Shown: positions 32,797 through 41,306 of the stretch, piece by piece | Numbering within the stretch: the first letter of the stretch is position 1 | Layout: every line of letters begins with the position of its first letter | Assembly: GCA_903884945.1 (NCBI GenBank) | Contig: CAISGR010000269.1 | Location: 1-59,116, forward strand | Origin: an uncultured bacterium | Lineage (GTDB): Bacteria; Pseudomonadota; Alphaproteobacteria; Sphingomonadales; Sphingomonadaceae | Reading direction: 5' to 3' | DNA length: 59,116 nucleotides | The notes under the pieces: model-generated | Seen by the model: the letters and a program-made list of their open reading frames with translations, nothing else | Told to the model about the DNA's origin: nothing | Database searches by the model: none | Program-made: the position numbers and the translations under genes

Positions 32797-34194
32797 ATGT
32801 CCCGCACCACCCCGCGGCTTTACGCTGGTGAACAGCTCCGCACCCTGCGCCGCACCGCCGGCCTGAACCAGGCCGCGATGGCGGCGCAGCTTGGCATCTC
32901 GGTCAGCTATCTTTCGCAACTCGAAAGCGGGGACAGGCCATTGACCCCCGCGGTAACCGCCGCGCTGCAGCGGCGACATCCGGGTGCGCTGCGCGCGATC
33001 GAAAGCGCCGCGCCGGCGTTGCGGCGGTCGGCGCTCGCCGCCGCCCTCGCCGATCCTGTCCTGCCGCCCGCTCCGTCGCCCGACGCGATCGCACGGCTGG
33101 CCGAGGAACGGCCCGAGATCGCTGACCGGATCGTCGCGCTGCACGGGGCGATGCGCGCGGCCGAGGAACGGCTGCAGATGGTCGAGGAGAGCATGACCTC
33201 GGGCATTTCCGGCGCGGGCGCGCGTATGCCATGGGAGGCGGTGCGCGACTGGTTTCACGTCGCCGGCAATTATGTCGACCCGCTCGACCGCGCGGCCGAG
33301 GCGCTCGCCGAACGGCTCGGGCCGGACGAAGCCGGCCCGATCGAGCGGCTCGCCGCGCACGGGATCGAGATCGTCGCGGTGGCCGACGAGGCGGCCCCGA
33401 TGCGCGCGCTCGACCGGCAGCGCGGCACGCTCGCGCTCAACGGCGCGCTGCCGCCGGAAAGCCGCCGGTTCCTGATCGCGCACCAGCTCGTCGCGATCGA
33501 ATTCGCCGACACGATCCGCGACATCGTCGAGCATGCGACGGTTACGAGCATCGAGGCGCGCAACCTGCTGCGCATCGGCCTGGCCAATTATGCGGCGGGC
33601 GCGCTGACCATGCCCTATGGCCGCTTCCGTACCACCGCCCGGCAGATGCGCCATGACATCGACCGGCTGTGCCGCCGCTTCGGTGTCAGCTTCGAACAGG
33701 CCTGCCACCGGCTGTCGACGCTGCAGCGGCCCGGTGCGGAAGGCATTCCCTTCTATTTTTGTCGGGTCGACATGGCCGGCAACATCACCAAGCGCCATTC
33801 GGCGACGCGGCTGCAGTTCGCCCGGTTCGGCGGCGCCTGCCCCTTGTGGATCGTGCACGAGGCAGTCGCCATCCCGGACCGCATCGTCGTCCAGCATGCC
33901 GAGACGCCCGACGGCGTGCGCTATGTCTCGATGGCGAAGGGACTGGTGAAGCCGTCGGGCAGCTTCACGCGCAGCCCGCGCCGCTATGCGGTGACGCTCG
34001 GCTGCGAGGCGGAGCACGCCGCCGATTTCGTCTATGCCGATGTGACCGACCGCACCGCACCGCCGACCCCGATCGGCATTTCGTGCCGGCTATGCCCGCG
34101 CGACGATTGCGACCAGCGCGCCTTTCCGCCGGCTGATCGCGACATCGCGGTCGATCCCGACCTGCGCGGCACCGTGCCCTACCGCGTCGTCTGA
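32797..34194 (+). CDS. ScfR/RamB-like transcriptional regulator of propionyl-CoA metabolism (XRE + IrrE-like + DUF2083)
   Basis: 465 residues. Residues about 8-62 are an XRE helix-turn-helix (LRTLRRTAGLNQAAMAAQLG, ISVSYLSQLESGDRP). The middle resembles an ImmA/IrrE peptidase domain, but the zinc motif HExxH is replaced by HQLVAIE in RRFLIAHQLVAIEFADTI, so it is probably non-catalytic. The C-terminal DUF2083 domain contains HSATRLQFARFGGACPLW and ends with a Cys cluster (CRLCPRDDCDQRAF). Known members sense short-chain acyl-CoA; PccR controls propionyl-CoA carboxylase in Rhodobacter. It is divergent from pccB and GGGGGAAGA lies before the ATG. Confidence 0.88.
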   Translation: MSRTTPRLYAGEQLRTLRRTAGLNQAAMAAQLGISVSYLSQLESGDRPLTPAVTAALQRRHPGALRAIESAAPALRRSALAAALADPVLPPAPSPDAIARLAEERPEIADRIVALHGAMRAAEERLQMVEESMTSGISGAGARMPWEAVRDWFHVAGNYVDPLDRAAEALAERLGPDEAGPIERLAAHGIEIVAVADEAAPMRALDRQRGTLALNGALPPESRRFLIAHQLVAIEFADTIRDIVEHATVTSIEARNLLRIGLANYAAGALTMPYGRFRTTARQMRHDIDRLCRRFGVSFEQACHRLSTLQRPGAEGIPFYFCRVDMAGNITKRHSATRLQFARFGGACPLWIVHEAVAIPDRIVVQHAETPDGVRYVSMAKGLVKPSGSFTRSPRRYAVTLGCEAEHAADFVYADVTDRTAPPTPIGISCRLCPRDDCDQRAFPPADRDIAVDPDLRGTVPYRVV

Positions 34195-34234
34195 ATCGCT
34201 TTCCCCCGCGCCGGGGATTTGGCACAGGGCAATC

Positions 34235-34972
34235 ATGTGCATGGATCATCTGCCCGACTGGCCCCAGCAGGGACGCGAGCGCCTCATCGTGCCCGCCCCT
34301 GTCGCGATCGTGGGGACCGGCCAGTCAACCGGCGAGCATGAGGCACTGGCCCGGCTCGGCCCCGACACGGTAATGATGATGGGCGACAACCCGGCGCTGC
34401 CGCGGATGCCCGAGGCGCCGACCCTGCTCGATTTCTTCCGGTTGCGGATCGGCGGCATCACCGGCCGCCATCTGCTGACCGCCGCCCAGCGCGCGCTGGA
34501 GGATGGGCAGGAGGAGAAGATCGTGCTCGCCTGCCTGCTCCACGACATCTCCAACGCCTGCCTGATCCGGTCCGACCATGGCTATTGGGGAGCCCAGATG
34601 ATCGCTCCCTATGTCGATGAAGAAGTCGCCTGGGCGGTGCAGCAGCATCAGGCATTGCGCTATTTTGCGGATGAGTCAGTCGGCTATGCCTATCCGGAAA
34701 GCTATCACCGCTTCTTCGGCGCCGACTATGTGCCGCCGGACTATATCCGGCGCGAGGCGGAAGCGGCGCGGGCGCATCGCTGGTATATGAGCGCGCGGTT
34801 GGTCACGCTGTACGACGCCTATTTCTTCGACGAGACGCCCGCGCCCGATCCGGAATTCCTGACCGATGTGATCGGCCGGCATTTCCGCCAGCCGGTGCAG
34901 GGGCTTGGCTTCGACGGATCGCCGACCGCGCACATGTGGCGCACGATGATCTGGCCGAACAACTTCCTGTAG
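34235..34972 (+). CDS. HD-domain protein
   Basis: 245 residues without signal or membrane segments. The HD pair is visible in VLACLLHDISNACLIRSDHG, with further histidines in WAVQQHQALRYF and YPESYHRFFGADY that could complete a metal site. HD proteins are usually phosphohydrolases on nucleotides or other phosphoesters. The family resembles HD proteins associated with catabolic gene clusters. It starts 40 nt after the regulator and ends 4 nt before the EamA transporter, so these may be co-transcribed. Substrate not identifiable. Confidence 0.7.
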   Translation: MCMDHLPDWPQQGRERLIVPAPVAIVGTGQSTGEHEALARLGPDTVMMMGDNPALPRMPEAPTLLDFFRLRIGGITGRHLLTAAQRALEDGQEEKIVLACLLHDISNACLIRSDHGYWGAQMIAPYVDEEVAWAVQQHQALRYFADESVGYAYPESYHRFFGADYVPPDYIRREAEAARAHRWYMSARLVTLYDAYFFDETPAPDPEFLTDVIGRHFRQPVQGLGFDGSPTAHMWRTMIWPNNFL

Positions 34973-34976
34973 CCTG

Positions 34977-35903
34977 ATGCAGGACAGCTCCACCGCGCCA
35001 TCCCCCTTCCCCCTTCGCGCCTATCTCTTCCTCGCCATCGTCATGCTGCTCTGGGCGGGCAATTCGATCATCGGGCGCGCGGTGCGGGACGATATCCCAC
35101 CGTTCACCCTCGCCCTGGCGCGTTGGGCGGGGGCGGTCGCGGTCCTGCTGCCCTTCGCCTGGCGACGCCTGCGCGCCGATGTGCCGACGCTGCGCGCGCA
35201 CTGGCTGGCGGTACTGGTGCTGGGGCTGCTCGGAGTCGCGGCCTTCAACGCCTTTCTCTATTCGGGCCTGCACTACACCACCGCGACCAATGGCCTGCTG
35301 ATCCAGGCCGCGGTTCCGGCGCTAGTGCTGCTGGTCAGCCGCCTGGTCTTCGGCGACCCGGCCCCGCCATTGCAGGTGCTCGGCGTGGTCGCTTCGACGA
35401 TCGGCGTCGCCTGGGTCGTCTCGCAAGGCCAGATCCTCACGCTTCTGCACCTCAAGCTCGGCGCGGGCGACCTGCTGATCCTCGCCGCTACCCTGGTCTG
35501 GTCATTCTACACCGCGCTGCTGCGGCTGCGGCCCGCAGTGGACCCGCTCAGCTTTCTCGTGGCGACCTTCATGATCGGCGCGCTCGCGATGCTGCCGCTC
35601 GCCGCGCATGAGTGGTTGAGCGGCGAGCGCGTCCATTGGCATCCGGGCACGTTCGGCGCCTTCGCCTATGTCGCCGTGCTGCCGTCGATCGTTGCCTATT
35701 TCCTCTATAATCGCGCCGTCGGCGCGATCGGTGCCGGCCGGGCCGGGCAGATGATCGCGCTGATGCCGCTGTTCGGCGCCATGCTGGCCGCACTGCTGCT
35801 CGGCGAACCGCTGCACGCCTTCCATCTCTGGGGCATGGCGTGCATCGTCGCCGGGATCCTGCTCGCGGCAATCGCCGGGCGGGAGCGCGCGATCAGGCCC
35901 TGA
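34977..35903 (+). CDS. EamA/DMT-superfamily transporter
   Basis: 308 residues with about ten hydrophobic helices in two EamA repeats: the first starts LFLAIVMLLWAGNSIIGRAV, with GVAAFNAFLYSGLHYTTATN; the second starts with GDLLILAATLVWSFYTALL and ends LHLWGMACIVAGILLAAIAG. Such carriers export or import small metabolites such as amino acids. Its last 11 nt overlap the convergent SDR gene. Substrate unknown. Confidence 0.88.
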   Translation: MQDSSTAPSPFPLRAYLFLAIVMLLWAGNSIIGRAVRDDIPPFTLALARWAGAVAVLLPFAWRRLRADVPTLRAHWLAVLVLGLLGVAAFNAFLYSGLHYTTATNGLLIQAAVPALVLLVSRLVFGDPAPPLQVLGVVASTIGVAWVVSQGQILTLLHLKLGAGDLLILAATLVWSFYTALLRLRPAVDPLSFLVATFMIGALAMLPLAAHEWLSGERVHWHPGTFGAFAYVAVLPSIVAYFLYNRAVGAIGAGRAGQMIALMPLFGAMLAALLLGEPLHAFHLWGMACIVAGILLAAIAGRERAIRP

Positions 35904-36912
35904 CGATCCCCCGTTCGAGCAGGCTGCGCGCCGTGTCGAGGATCGATTCACCGGCGTCGCGGGTCTTCCAGCCGAGCGCCGCCAGGGCGTGGCTTGAATC
36001 GACGGCGCGAATCCTGCCGAGCTCCCCGACGACCTGGCGGATGCTCGGATCGAACACGCCCATCAGCCGCACGACAAAGTCCGGAATGCCGCGCCGTGGC
36101 ACCTTGCGCGCCTGAGTACCCAGTCGCGCACGGAGGAGTTGCCCGACCTCCTGCATCATCATGAACGGGCCTGCCGCGATGAAGCGCTCGTTCGCCACGG
36201 CCGGTGCATTCAGGGCGCGGACATGAATATCGGCGAGATCGCGCACGTCAACGACCGCGAAGCCCAGGCGTGGAATGCCCGGCATCGACCCGTCCATCAT
36301 GCGTTTCACGAATTCGATCGAGGTCGAAAAATCGTCGCTCAGCACCGGCCCGAGCACGGCCGACGGGTTGATCGAGCAGAACTCCATGCCACCGCCATTG
36401 GCCGCCACCCAATCACGTGCCGCGCGCTCGGCGATGGTCTTGGACTTGGCATAGGCGTTGACGCCCGGCGCGTTCACGTCAGTCCAGTCGGCCTCGGTAT
36501 AGGGCCGATCCACATCGCCATGGCCATAGGCCACTGCCGCCACCGACGAGGTCAGCACGAAGCGCCTGACCCCGGCCCCGGCGGCGAAGCGGAGCGCGCG
36601 CAACGCCCCGTCGCGCGCCGGCACGATCAGGTCGTCTTCGTGGCGAACCGCCCCCATCGGGAAGGGCGACGCGACATGCGCAACATGGCTGCAACCGCCG
36701 ACCGCCTCGGCCCAGCCGGCGTCGTCGGTCAGGTCGGCCGCGAAGAAGCGCAGGCTCGCCTCGGGCACGCCGAGCGTCGCGCGCACCGCGGCCTCGCGGC
36801 CGAGCGACCGAACCGTGGTGTTGATCTTCCAGCCCTCCGCCGCGAGCTGCCTGATCAGATAGCCTGCGATGTACCCGCTGCCGCCCGTGACTAAAATCGT
36901 GCCCGCCATCAC
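35893..36912 (-). CDS. NAD(P)-dependent epimerase/dihydroflavonol reductase-like extended SDR
   Basis: 339 residues. The Rossmann motif TGGSGYIAGYLIRQL lies at 9-23; the catalytic tyrosine-lysine pair is in YAKSKTIAE (Y-x3-K) and the serine in LTSSVAAVAYG. The pattern HVASPFPMG and FVDVRDLADIH-like (VVDVRDLADIHVRAL) match dihydroflavonol 4-reductase/aldehyde reductase relatives. It probably reduces an aldehyde or ketone. The gene is divergent from acs and convergent with the EamA transporter. Confidence 0.85.
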   Translation of the reverse strand: MMAGTILVTGGSGYIAGYLIRQLAAEGWKINTTVRSLGREAAVRATLGVPEASLRFFAADLTDDAGWAEAVGGCSHVAHVASPFPMGAVRHEDDLIVPARDGALRALRFAAGAGVRRFVLTSSVAAVAYGHGDVDRPYTEADWTDVNAPGVNAYAKSKTIAERAARDWVAANGGGMEFCSINPSAVLGPVLSDDFSTSIEFVKRMMDGSMPGIPRLGFAVVDVRDLADIHVRALNAPAVANERFIAAGPFMMMQEVGQLLRARLGTQARKVPRRGIPDFVVRLMGVFDPSIRQVVGELGRIRAVDSSHALAALGWKTRDAGESILDTARSLLERGIVRA

Positions 36913-36937
36913 CGCTCTCCGCCGTCACATTCGGACA

Positions 36938-36954
36938 AGTTTTACATTGAAACT
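36938..36954. promoter_or_regulatory. Inverted repeat in the divergent SDR/acs promoter region
   Basis: AGTTT-TACATTG-AAACT is a 5-bp inverted repeat inside an AT-rich patch of the 110-nt spacer. It may be an operator for a dimeric regulator of acs, the SDR gene or both. AGGAGGG near 37010 is the acs ribosome site. Confidence 0.3.
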
Positions 36955-37022
36955 GAACTTGCGCCAAGCGGAGCTTGCATTCGCCACCCCTCCCCCGGCA
37001 AATGCGACTCAGGAGGGCACTC

Positions 37023-38963
37023 ATGGCCGATCAGGACGTCTATCCCGTACCACCCGAATGGGCGAAGCGCGCGCGTGTCGACGCGGCGGGATATGAAAGG
37101 CTCTATGGTCGGTCGCTCGCCGATCCGGGCAGTTTCTGGCTCGAGCAGGCACGGCGACTCGACTGGATCAAGCGGCCCGAGATCGCCGGTGACTGGTCCT
37201 TCGCGGAAAAGGATTTCCGCATCCAGTGGTTCGCCGACGGCAAGCTCAACGTGGCGGCCAATTGCCTCGACCGGCACCTGGCGAAGCGCGGCGACCAGAT
37301 CGCGCTAATCTGGGAACCCGACGAGCCGAAGGAGGAGCCGCGCCGTTTCACCTATCGCGAGCTTCACGCCGAGGTCTGCCGCTTCGCCAATGTGCTGAAG
37401 GCGCAAGGCGCAAAGAAGGGCGACCGCATCACCATCTATATGCCGATGATTCCCGAGGCGGCGTTCGCGATCCTCGCCTGTGCGCGGATCGGTGCGATCC
37501 ATTCGGTGGTGTTCGGCGGCTTTTCGCCAGAGGCGCTGGCCGGCCGGATCACCGATTGCGACAGCGCCTTCCTCGTCACCGCCGATGAGGGCCGGCGCGG
37601 CGGCAAGCGCATTCCGCTCAAGGCCAATGTCGATGCCGCGGCCGAGCGGGCGCCGGCGCTGAAGACCGTCATCGTCGTCCGGGCGACCGGTGGCGACGTC
37701 ACGATGCACGAGGGTCGCGACGTCTGGTATCACCGGGCTGCGAGCGAAGTCGCCACGACCTGCCCGGCCGAGACGATGGGCGCCGAGGATCCGCTGTTCA
37801 TCCTCTATACCTCGGGCTCGACCGGCCAGCCCAAGGGCGTGCTCCACACCAGCGGCGGCTATCTGCTATGGGCGAGCCTGACGCATGAACTCGCCTTCGA
37901 TTACCGCGCCGGCGATGTGTGGTGGTGCGCCGCTGATATCGGCTGGGTGACCGGGCACAGCTATATCCTCTACGGCCCGCTCGCGAACGGCGCGACGACC
38001 CTGATGTTCGAGGGGCTGCCGACCTGGCCGGACGCGAGCCGGATCTGGCAGGTGATCGACCGCCACAAGGTCCATACCGTGTTCACGGCCCCGACTGCTT
38101 TGCGGGCGCTGATGAAGGAAGGCGACGATTATGTGAAGGCGACCAGCCGCGCCTCCCTGAAACTGCTCGGCACGGTGGGCGAGCCGATCAATCCCGAGGC
38201 GTGGCGCTGGTATCACGAGGTGGTCGGCGAGGGCCGCTGCCCGATCATCGACACCTGGTGGCAGACCGAGACCGGCGCCGCAATGATTGCGCCGATGCCC
38301 GGCGCGACCGATTTGAAGCCCGGCTCCGCGACGAAACCGATGCCCGGCGTCGACCCGCAACTGGTCGATGGCGAGGGCGAGGTGCTGAACGGCGCGATTT
38401 CGGGCAATCTCGTGATCGCGAAGAGTTGGCCCGGGCAGATGCGGACCGTCTGGGGCGATCACGCGCGCTTCTTCCAGACCTATTTCACCACCTATCCCGG
38501 CAAATACTTCACCGGGGATGGCGCACGCCGCGACGAGGACGGCTATTGGTGGATCACCGGGCGGGTCGACGATGTGATCAACGTGTCCGGTCATCGCATG
38601 GGCACCGCCGAGGTGGAATCGGCGCTCGTCCTGCATCCGAAGGTGGCGGAGGCCGCGGTGGTCGGCATGCCGCACGACATCAAGGGCCAGGGCATCTACG
38701 CCTATGTCACGCTCAATTCGGGCGAGACGGCCTCGGACGCATTGCGCGCTGAACTGGTCAAATGGGTCCGTACCGAAATCGGCCCGATCGCCGCGCCCGA
38801 CGCGCTGCAGTTCGCACCCGGCCTGCCCAAGACCCGCAGCGGCAAGATCATGCGCCGCATCCTGCGCAAGATCGCCGAAAACGACATTTCGAGCCTGGGC
38901 GACACCAGTACGCTGGCCGATCCGGCCGTGGTCGACGATCTGGTGGCCAACCGCGTGCGGTAA
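37023..38963 (+). CDS. acs: Acetyl-CoA synthetase
   Basis: 646 residues from the ATG at 37023 behind AGGAGGG. Motifs: YTSGSTGQPKGVLHTSGGYL (P-loop), DTWWQTETGA (the second Trp limits the acyl pocket to acetate in known Acs), FTGDGARRDEDGYWWITGRV and the acetylation-site lysine in PKTRSGKIMRRIL. It makes acetyl-AMP and then acetyl-CoA. The neighbouring propionyl-CoA cluster suggests general short-chain acid use; the WWQTETG motif argues for acetate as main substrate. No acs-specific acetyltransferase is nearby, though a sirtuin is at 57.8 kb. Confidence 0.93.
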   Translation: MADQDVYPVPPEWAKRARVDAAGYERLYGRSLADPGSFWLEQARRLDWIKRPEIAGDWSFAEKDFRIQWFADGKLNVAANCLDRHLAKRGDQIALIWEPDEPKEEPRRFTYRELHAEVCRFANVLKAQGAKKGDRITIYMPMIPEAAFAILACARIGAIHSVVFGGFSPEALAGRITDCDSAFLVTADEGRRGGKRIPLKANVDAAAERAPALKTVIVVRATGGDVTMHEGRDVWYHRAASEVATTCPAETMGAEDPLFILYTSGSTGQPKGVLHTSGGYLLWASLTHELAFDYRAGDVWWCAADIGWVTGHSYILYGPLANGATTLMFEGLPTWPDASRIWQVIDRHKVHTVFTAPTALRALMKEGDDYVKATSRASLKLLGTVGEPINPEAWRWYHEVVGEGRCPIIDTWWQTETGAAMIAPMPGATDLKPGSATKPMPGVDPQLVDGEGEVLNGAISGNLVIAKSWPGQMRTVWGDHARFFQTYFTTYPGKYFTGDGARRDEDGYWWITGRVDDVINVSGHRMGTAEVESALVLHPKVAEAAVVGMPHDIKGQGIYAYVTLNSGETASDALRAELVKWVRTEIGPIAAPDALQFAPGLPKTRSGKIMRRILRKIAENDISSLGDTSTLADPAVVDDLVANRVR

Positions 38964-38983
38964 GCCGGCGCCGCCGCGACGAT

Positions 38984-40414
38984 TCAGGCCAGCCAGAAGC
39001 CGGTCTTGCGGCCATGCACCGACCGCAGGGCCGCATGATATTCCTCATGCGTCGCATGCGCTCCGTAGTCCGTTATCCTGGAGGCGAGGCTTTCGCATTC
39101 CTCGAGGTGGCGGGCAGCATGAGGGTAGCGCTTATGGCGGGCCCTGGTCAGCGCGAAATCGATCATCGCCCGGCGGAGCAGCGTGGCAGCAAGCGGATAG
39201 CGTTGCTCCAGCGCCTCTGCGGCAATGCCCAGCTCATGATAGTGATCACCATCAATCTCCGCGAAGCGATCGAGCACCAGGCGGTTGGCCCGATCGAGGG
39301 CCGGCCAGGCGACCAGAAAGGCGAGCGCCTGATGGAAGTCGGGATAGGCGAGGACGTGCGCGATGGCACGATTCTCCGCCTCGATATCGTCAAAATCTGG
39401 CAACCGCTTGAGATAGGTGCGCAGGTGCGAGGCGTTAAGCGCGCGGGCGAAACAGGACCAGCGGAACTCCTGCGCGTCCTGCGTACGGCCGAGCGCCTCG
39501 AGGATCGCAGCGCGAGTCTGCTCCCATTCGAACGGAATCCACCCGCCGCGCTGCCGATCCGTCGCCTCGATCGTGCGCCAGGCCTCGTCGGCGCGACCCG
39601 CGGCGAGCAGGCGCCCCGCAATGTCTGCGGCGATGCCCGGCCTCCGCCGCTCGTCCTCGCTATATTGGGCGATGAAGCCATCGACATCGCCCTGGAGGAT
39701 CGCGATGTCCTGCAAGGCTGCGGTCACGATGCGCGCGTGCCGGCGCTCTGCGAGCAGATCGGCATAAATCGGCCCGTGCGAGCTCCATCCGATCACTTCG
39801 CGCTCCTCGTCAGGCGGCCGTACCGGCGACTCCTTGCCGAAGGCGCTGAGACGCTCCTTCAGATGGTCGAGCCCTTCCTTGCCCAACGGCCCCGCGAGAA
39901 TTTCGATCAGATCGTCATATTGGCCATAGCCATTGTCACAGAGCGACTCGAACACCCGATCGGCAAGGGCGATCGGGTCGCCGCCCACCGCCGCGGCCAA
40001 TCGGCCAAGATCGGGCAGGACAGCCGCGAACACCGCCCCAACCCGGCCATTGCTGTCGTCGCATCGCGCGAAAACCGGCTCGGCAAGGGCCATGAGCCGC
40101 CATAAAAGGTCCAGTCCCTCGCGCGGGTCCGTGGCGGCGACATGGTCGATGATCGCCCGATGCTGGGCTTCGAGATCCGCGGCGAGCGGCTTCACCTTGT
40201 CCCATTCGATATAGGATCGCGACTTGGCGATCGTAGCAAGGCGCTTGCGTACCTGATGCGCGACCTCGGCGCCGCCCGACTGTCCCGCCAGTTCCAGCCG
40301 AAGACGTCGCTTGGCTGTCGCATCGCCGGCGCTCAGGTCGATCAGCAATTCGGCCAGCCGGGATGCGCCAAGCGCTTCAAGATTCTTTGCCGATAAGGTC
40401 TTTGTCGATGCCAT
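38984..40414 (-). CDS. DUF6880-family protein, helical repeat
   Basis: 476 residues from the ATG at 40414 (MASTKTLSAKNLEALGASRL); the frame is open for 25 further codons without support. It is alpha-helical throughout, with repeated helix pairs such as AGRLLAAGRADEAWRTIEAT and ARILEALGRTQDAQEFRWSC-type segments that look TPR/SEL-like. Similar large proteins often carry SWIM-like or DUF6880 labels, with no established function. No membrane segment or signal. It is convergent with acs (20-nt gap) and divergent from the ArsR operon. Confidence 0.65.
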   Translation of the reverse strand: MASTKTLSAKNLEALGASRLAELLIDLSAGDATAKRRLRLELAGQSGGAEVAHQVRKRLATIAKSRSYIEWDKVKPLAADLEAQHRAIIDHVAATDPREGLDLLWRLMALAEPVFARCDDSNGRVGAVFAAVLPDLGRLAAAVGGDPIALADRVFESLCDNGYGQYDDLIEILAGPLGKEGLDHLKERLSAFGKESPVRPPDEEREVIGWSSHGPIYADLLAERRHARIVTAALQDIAILQGDVDGFIAQYSEDERRRPGIAADIAGRLLAAGRADEAWRTIEATDRQRGGWIPFEWEQTRAAILEALGRTQDAQEFRWSCFARALNASHLRTYLKRLPDFDDIEAENRAIAHVLAYPDFHQALAFLVAWPALDRANRLVLDRFAEIDGDHYHELGIAAEALEQRYPLAATLLRRAMIDFALTRARHKRYPHAARHLEECESLASRITDYGAHATHEEYHAALRSVHGRKTGFWLA

Positions 40415-40499
40415 GTGCCCGATCCTATGAGCGGCACGCCGAGTCGAACAAGGCCGTTTCCGCCGCTCGAGATTCGTCCCTTGACTCATCCGTTAGCAT

Positions 40500-40516
40500 T
40501 GACTTACCGTAAGTCA
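40500..40516. promoter_or_regulatory. 17-bp palindromic operator overlapping the ArsR start codon
   Basis: TGACTTAC-C-GTAAGTCA is a perfect 8-bp inverted repeat around one central base. Its last base is the A of the ATG at 40516, and a TTGACT hexamer lies at 40481. No Shine-Dalgarno sequence fits between, so the transcript may be leaderless or very short-leadered. Binding of the encoded ArsR-family repressor here would block both transcription and use of the start. Confidence 0.7.
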
Positions 40517-40839
40517 TGACTAACCGAACTGCCCCTGCCTTTGACATGCTCGCCGATCCCACACGCCGGGCGATTCTGGAGCATGTCGGTCGGGGTCCTG
40601 CGGCCGTCGGCGAGATCGCTGCTGGCCTGCCCGTATCGCGGCCGGCGGTATCGCAGCATCTCAAGCTGCTGAAGGAGGCGGGCCTGGTGACCGAGACCGC
40701 GTCGGGCACGCGCCGCATCTACCGCATCGATCCGCGTGGCCTCGGCGCCATGCGTGACTGGCTCGACCAGTTCTGGAAGACCAGCCTCGATAATTTCGCC
40801 GCCTATGCGGACGCCCAGGCCCGGGAGGACCAGGAATGA
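40516..40839 (+). CDS. ArsR-family transcriptional regulator
   Basis: 107 residues with a winged helix: FDMLADPTRRAILEHVGRG and the recognition region LPVSRPAVSQHLKLLKEAGL. The metal-binding cysteine motif of arsenic/cadmium sensors is absent (no Cys in the protein), as in the SdpR-like subgroup normally paired with an SRPBCC protein. The next gene begins in a 4-nt ATGA overlap. Probably an autorepressor through the palindrome at 40500-40516. Confidence 0.9.
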   Translation: MTNRTAPAFDMLADPTRRAILEHVGRGPAAVGEIAAGLPVSRPAVSQHLKLLKEAGLVTETASGTRRIYRIDPRGLGAMRDWLDQFWKTSLDNFAAYADAQAREDQE

Positions 40840-41306
40840 GCATCGTCCCGATTGTCCAGTCCGTGACTGTCCGGCTGTCGCAGCAGCGGGCGTTCGACGC
40901 CTTCGCTACGCAGATGGGCCGCTGGTGGAAGCCCGGCATGACGATCGGGGCAAGCCCGCACGCCGATATCGTGATCGAGCCCGAACCGGGCGGCCGCTGG
41001 TTCGAGCGCGATGCCGACGGGATCGAGACCGACTGGGGCAAGGTAATCGACTGGGATCCGCCGCAACGCCTGCTGCTGGGGTGGCAGCTCGACGCGAGCT
41101 TCGCCTTCGACCCCGACCTGGTCACCGAGGTCGAAATACGATTCGACGGCCAAGACGACGGATCGACCCAGGTCACGCTCGAGCATCGCCTGCTCGAACG
41201 CTTCGGCCCTTCCGCGCAGAAGGTCGCGGAGTCGCTGCGCGGCGGCTGGCCGGGGCTGATGCAATTGTTCGCTGATTTTGCGCAGTCACAAGAGGATGCC
41301 CGATGA
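40836..41306 (+). CDS. SRPBCC (AHSA1-like) domain protein
   Basis: 156 residues. The START/AHSA1 fold marks are VRLSQQRAFDAFATQMGRWW near the start, EPEPGGRWFERDADGIETDW, WGKVIDWDPPQRLLLGWQL and the C-terminal helix GGWPGLMQLFADFA. Such proteins bind hydrophobic ligands; when behind an ArsR regulator they are thought to act in ligand response, but this is not proven. It overlaps its neighbours on both sides by 4 nt (ATGA), consistent with a translationally coupled three-gene unit. Confidence 0.87.
   Translation: MSIVPIVQSVTVRLSQQRAFDAFATQMGRWWKPGMTIGASPHADIVIEPEPGGRWFERDADGIETDWGKVIDWDPPQRLLLGWQLDASFAFDPDLVTEVEIRFDGQDDGSTQVTLEHRLLERFGPSAQKVAESLRGGWPGLMQLFADFAQSQEDAR

Noticed and set aside
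32650..34017. Long N-terminal extension of PccB reading antisense through the regulator gene
   Set aside because: The ATG at 32649 gives the family length (508 residues), and the extension is Arg/Ala-rich antisense sequence of a well-supported regulator gene and crosses the operator region.
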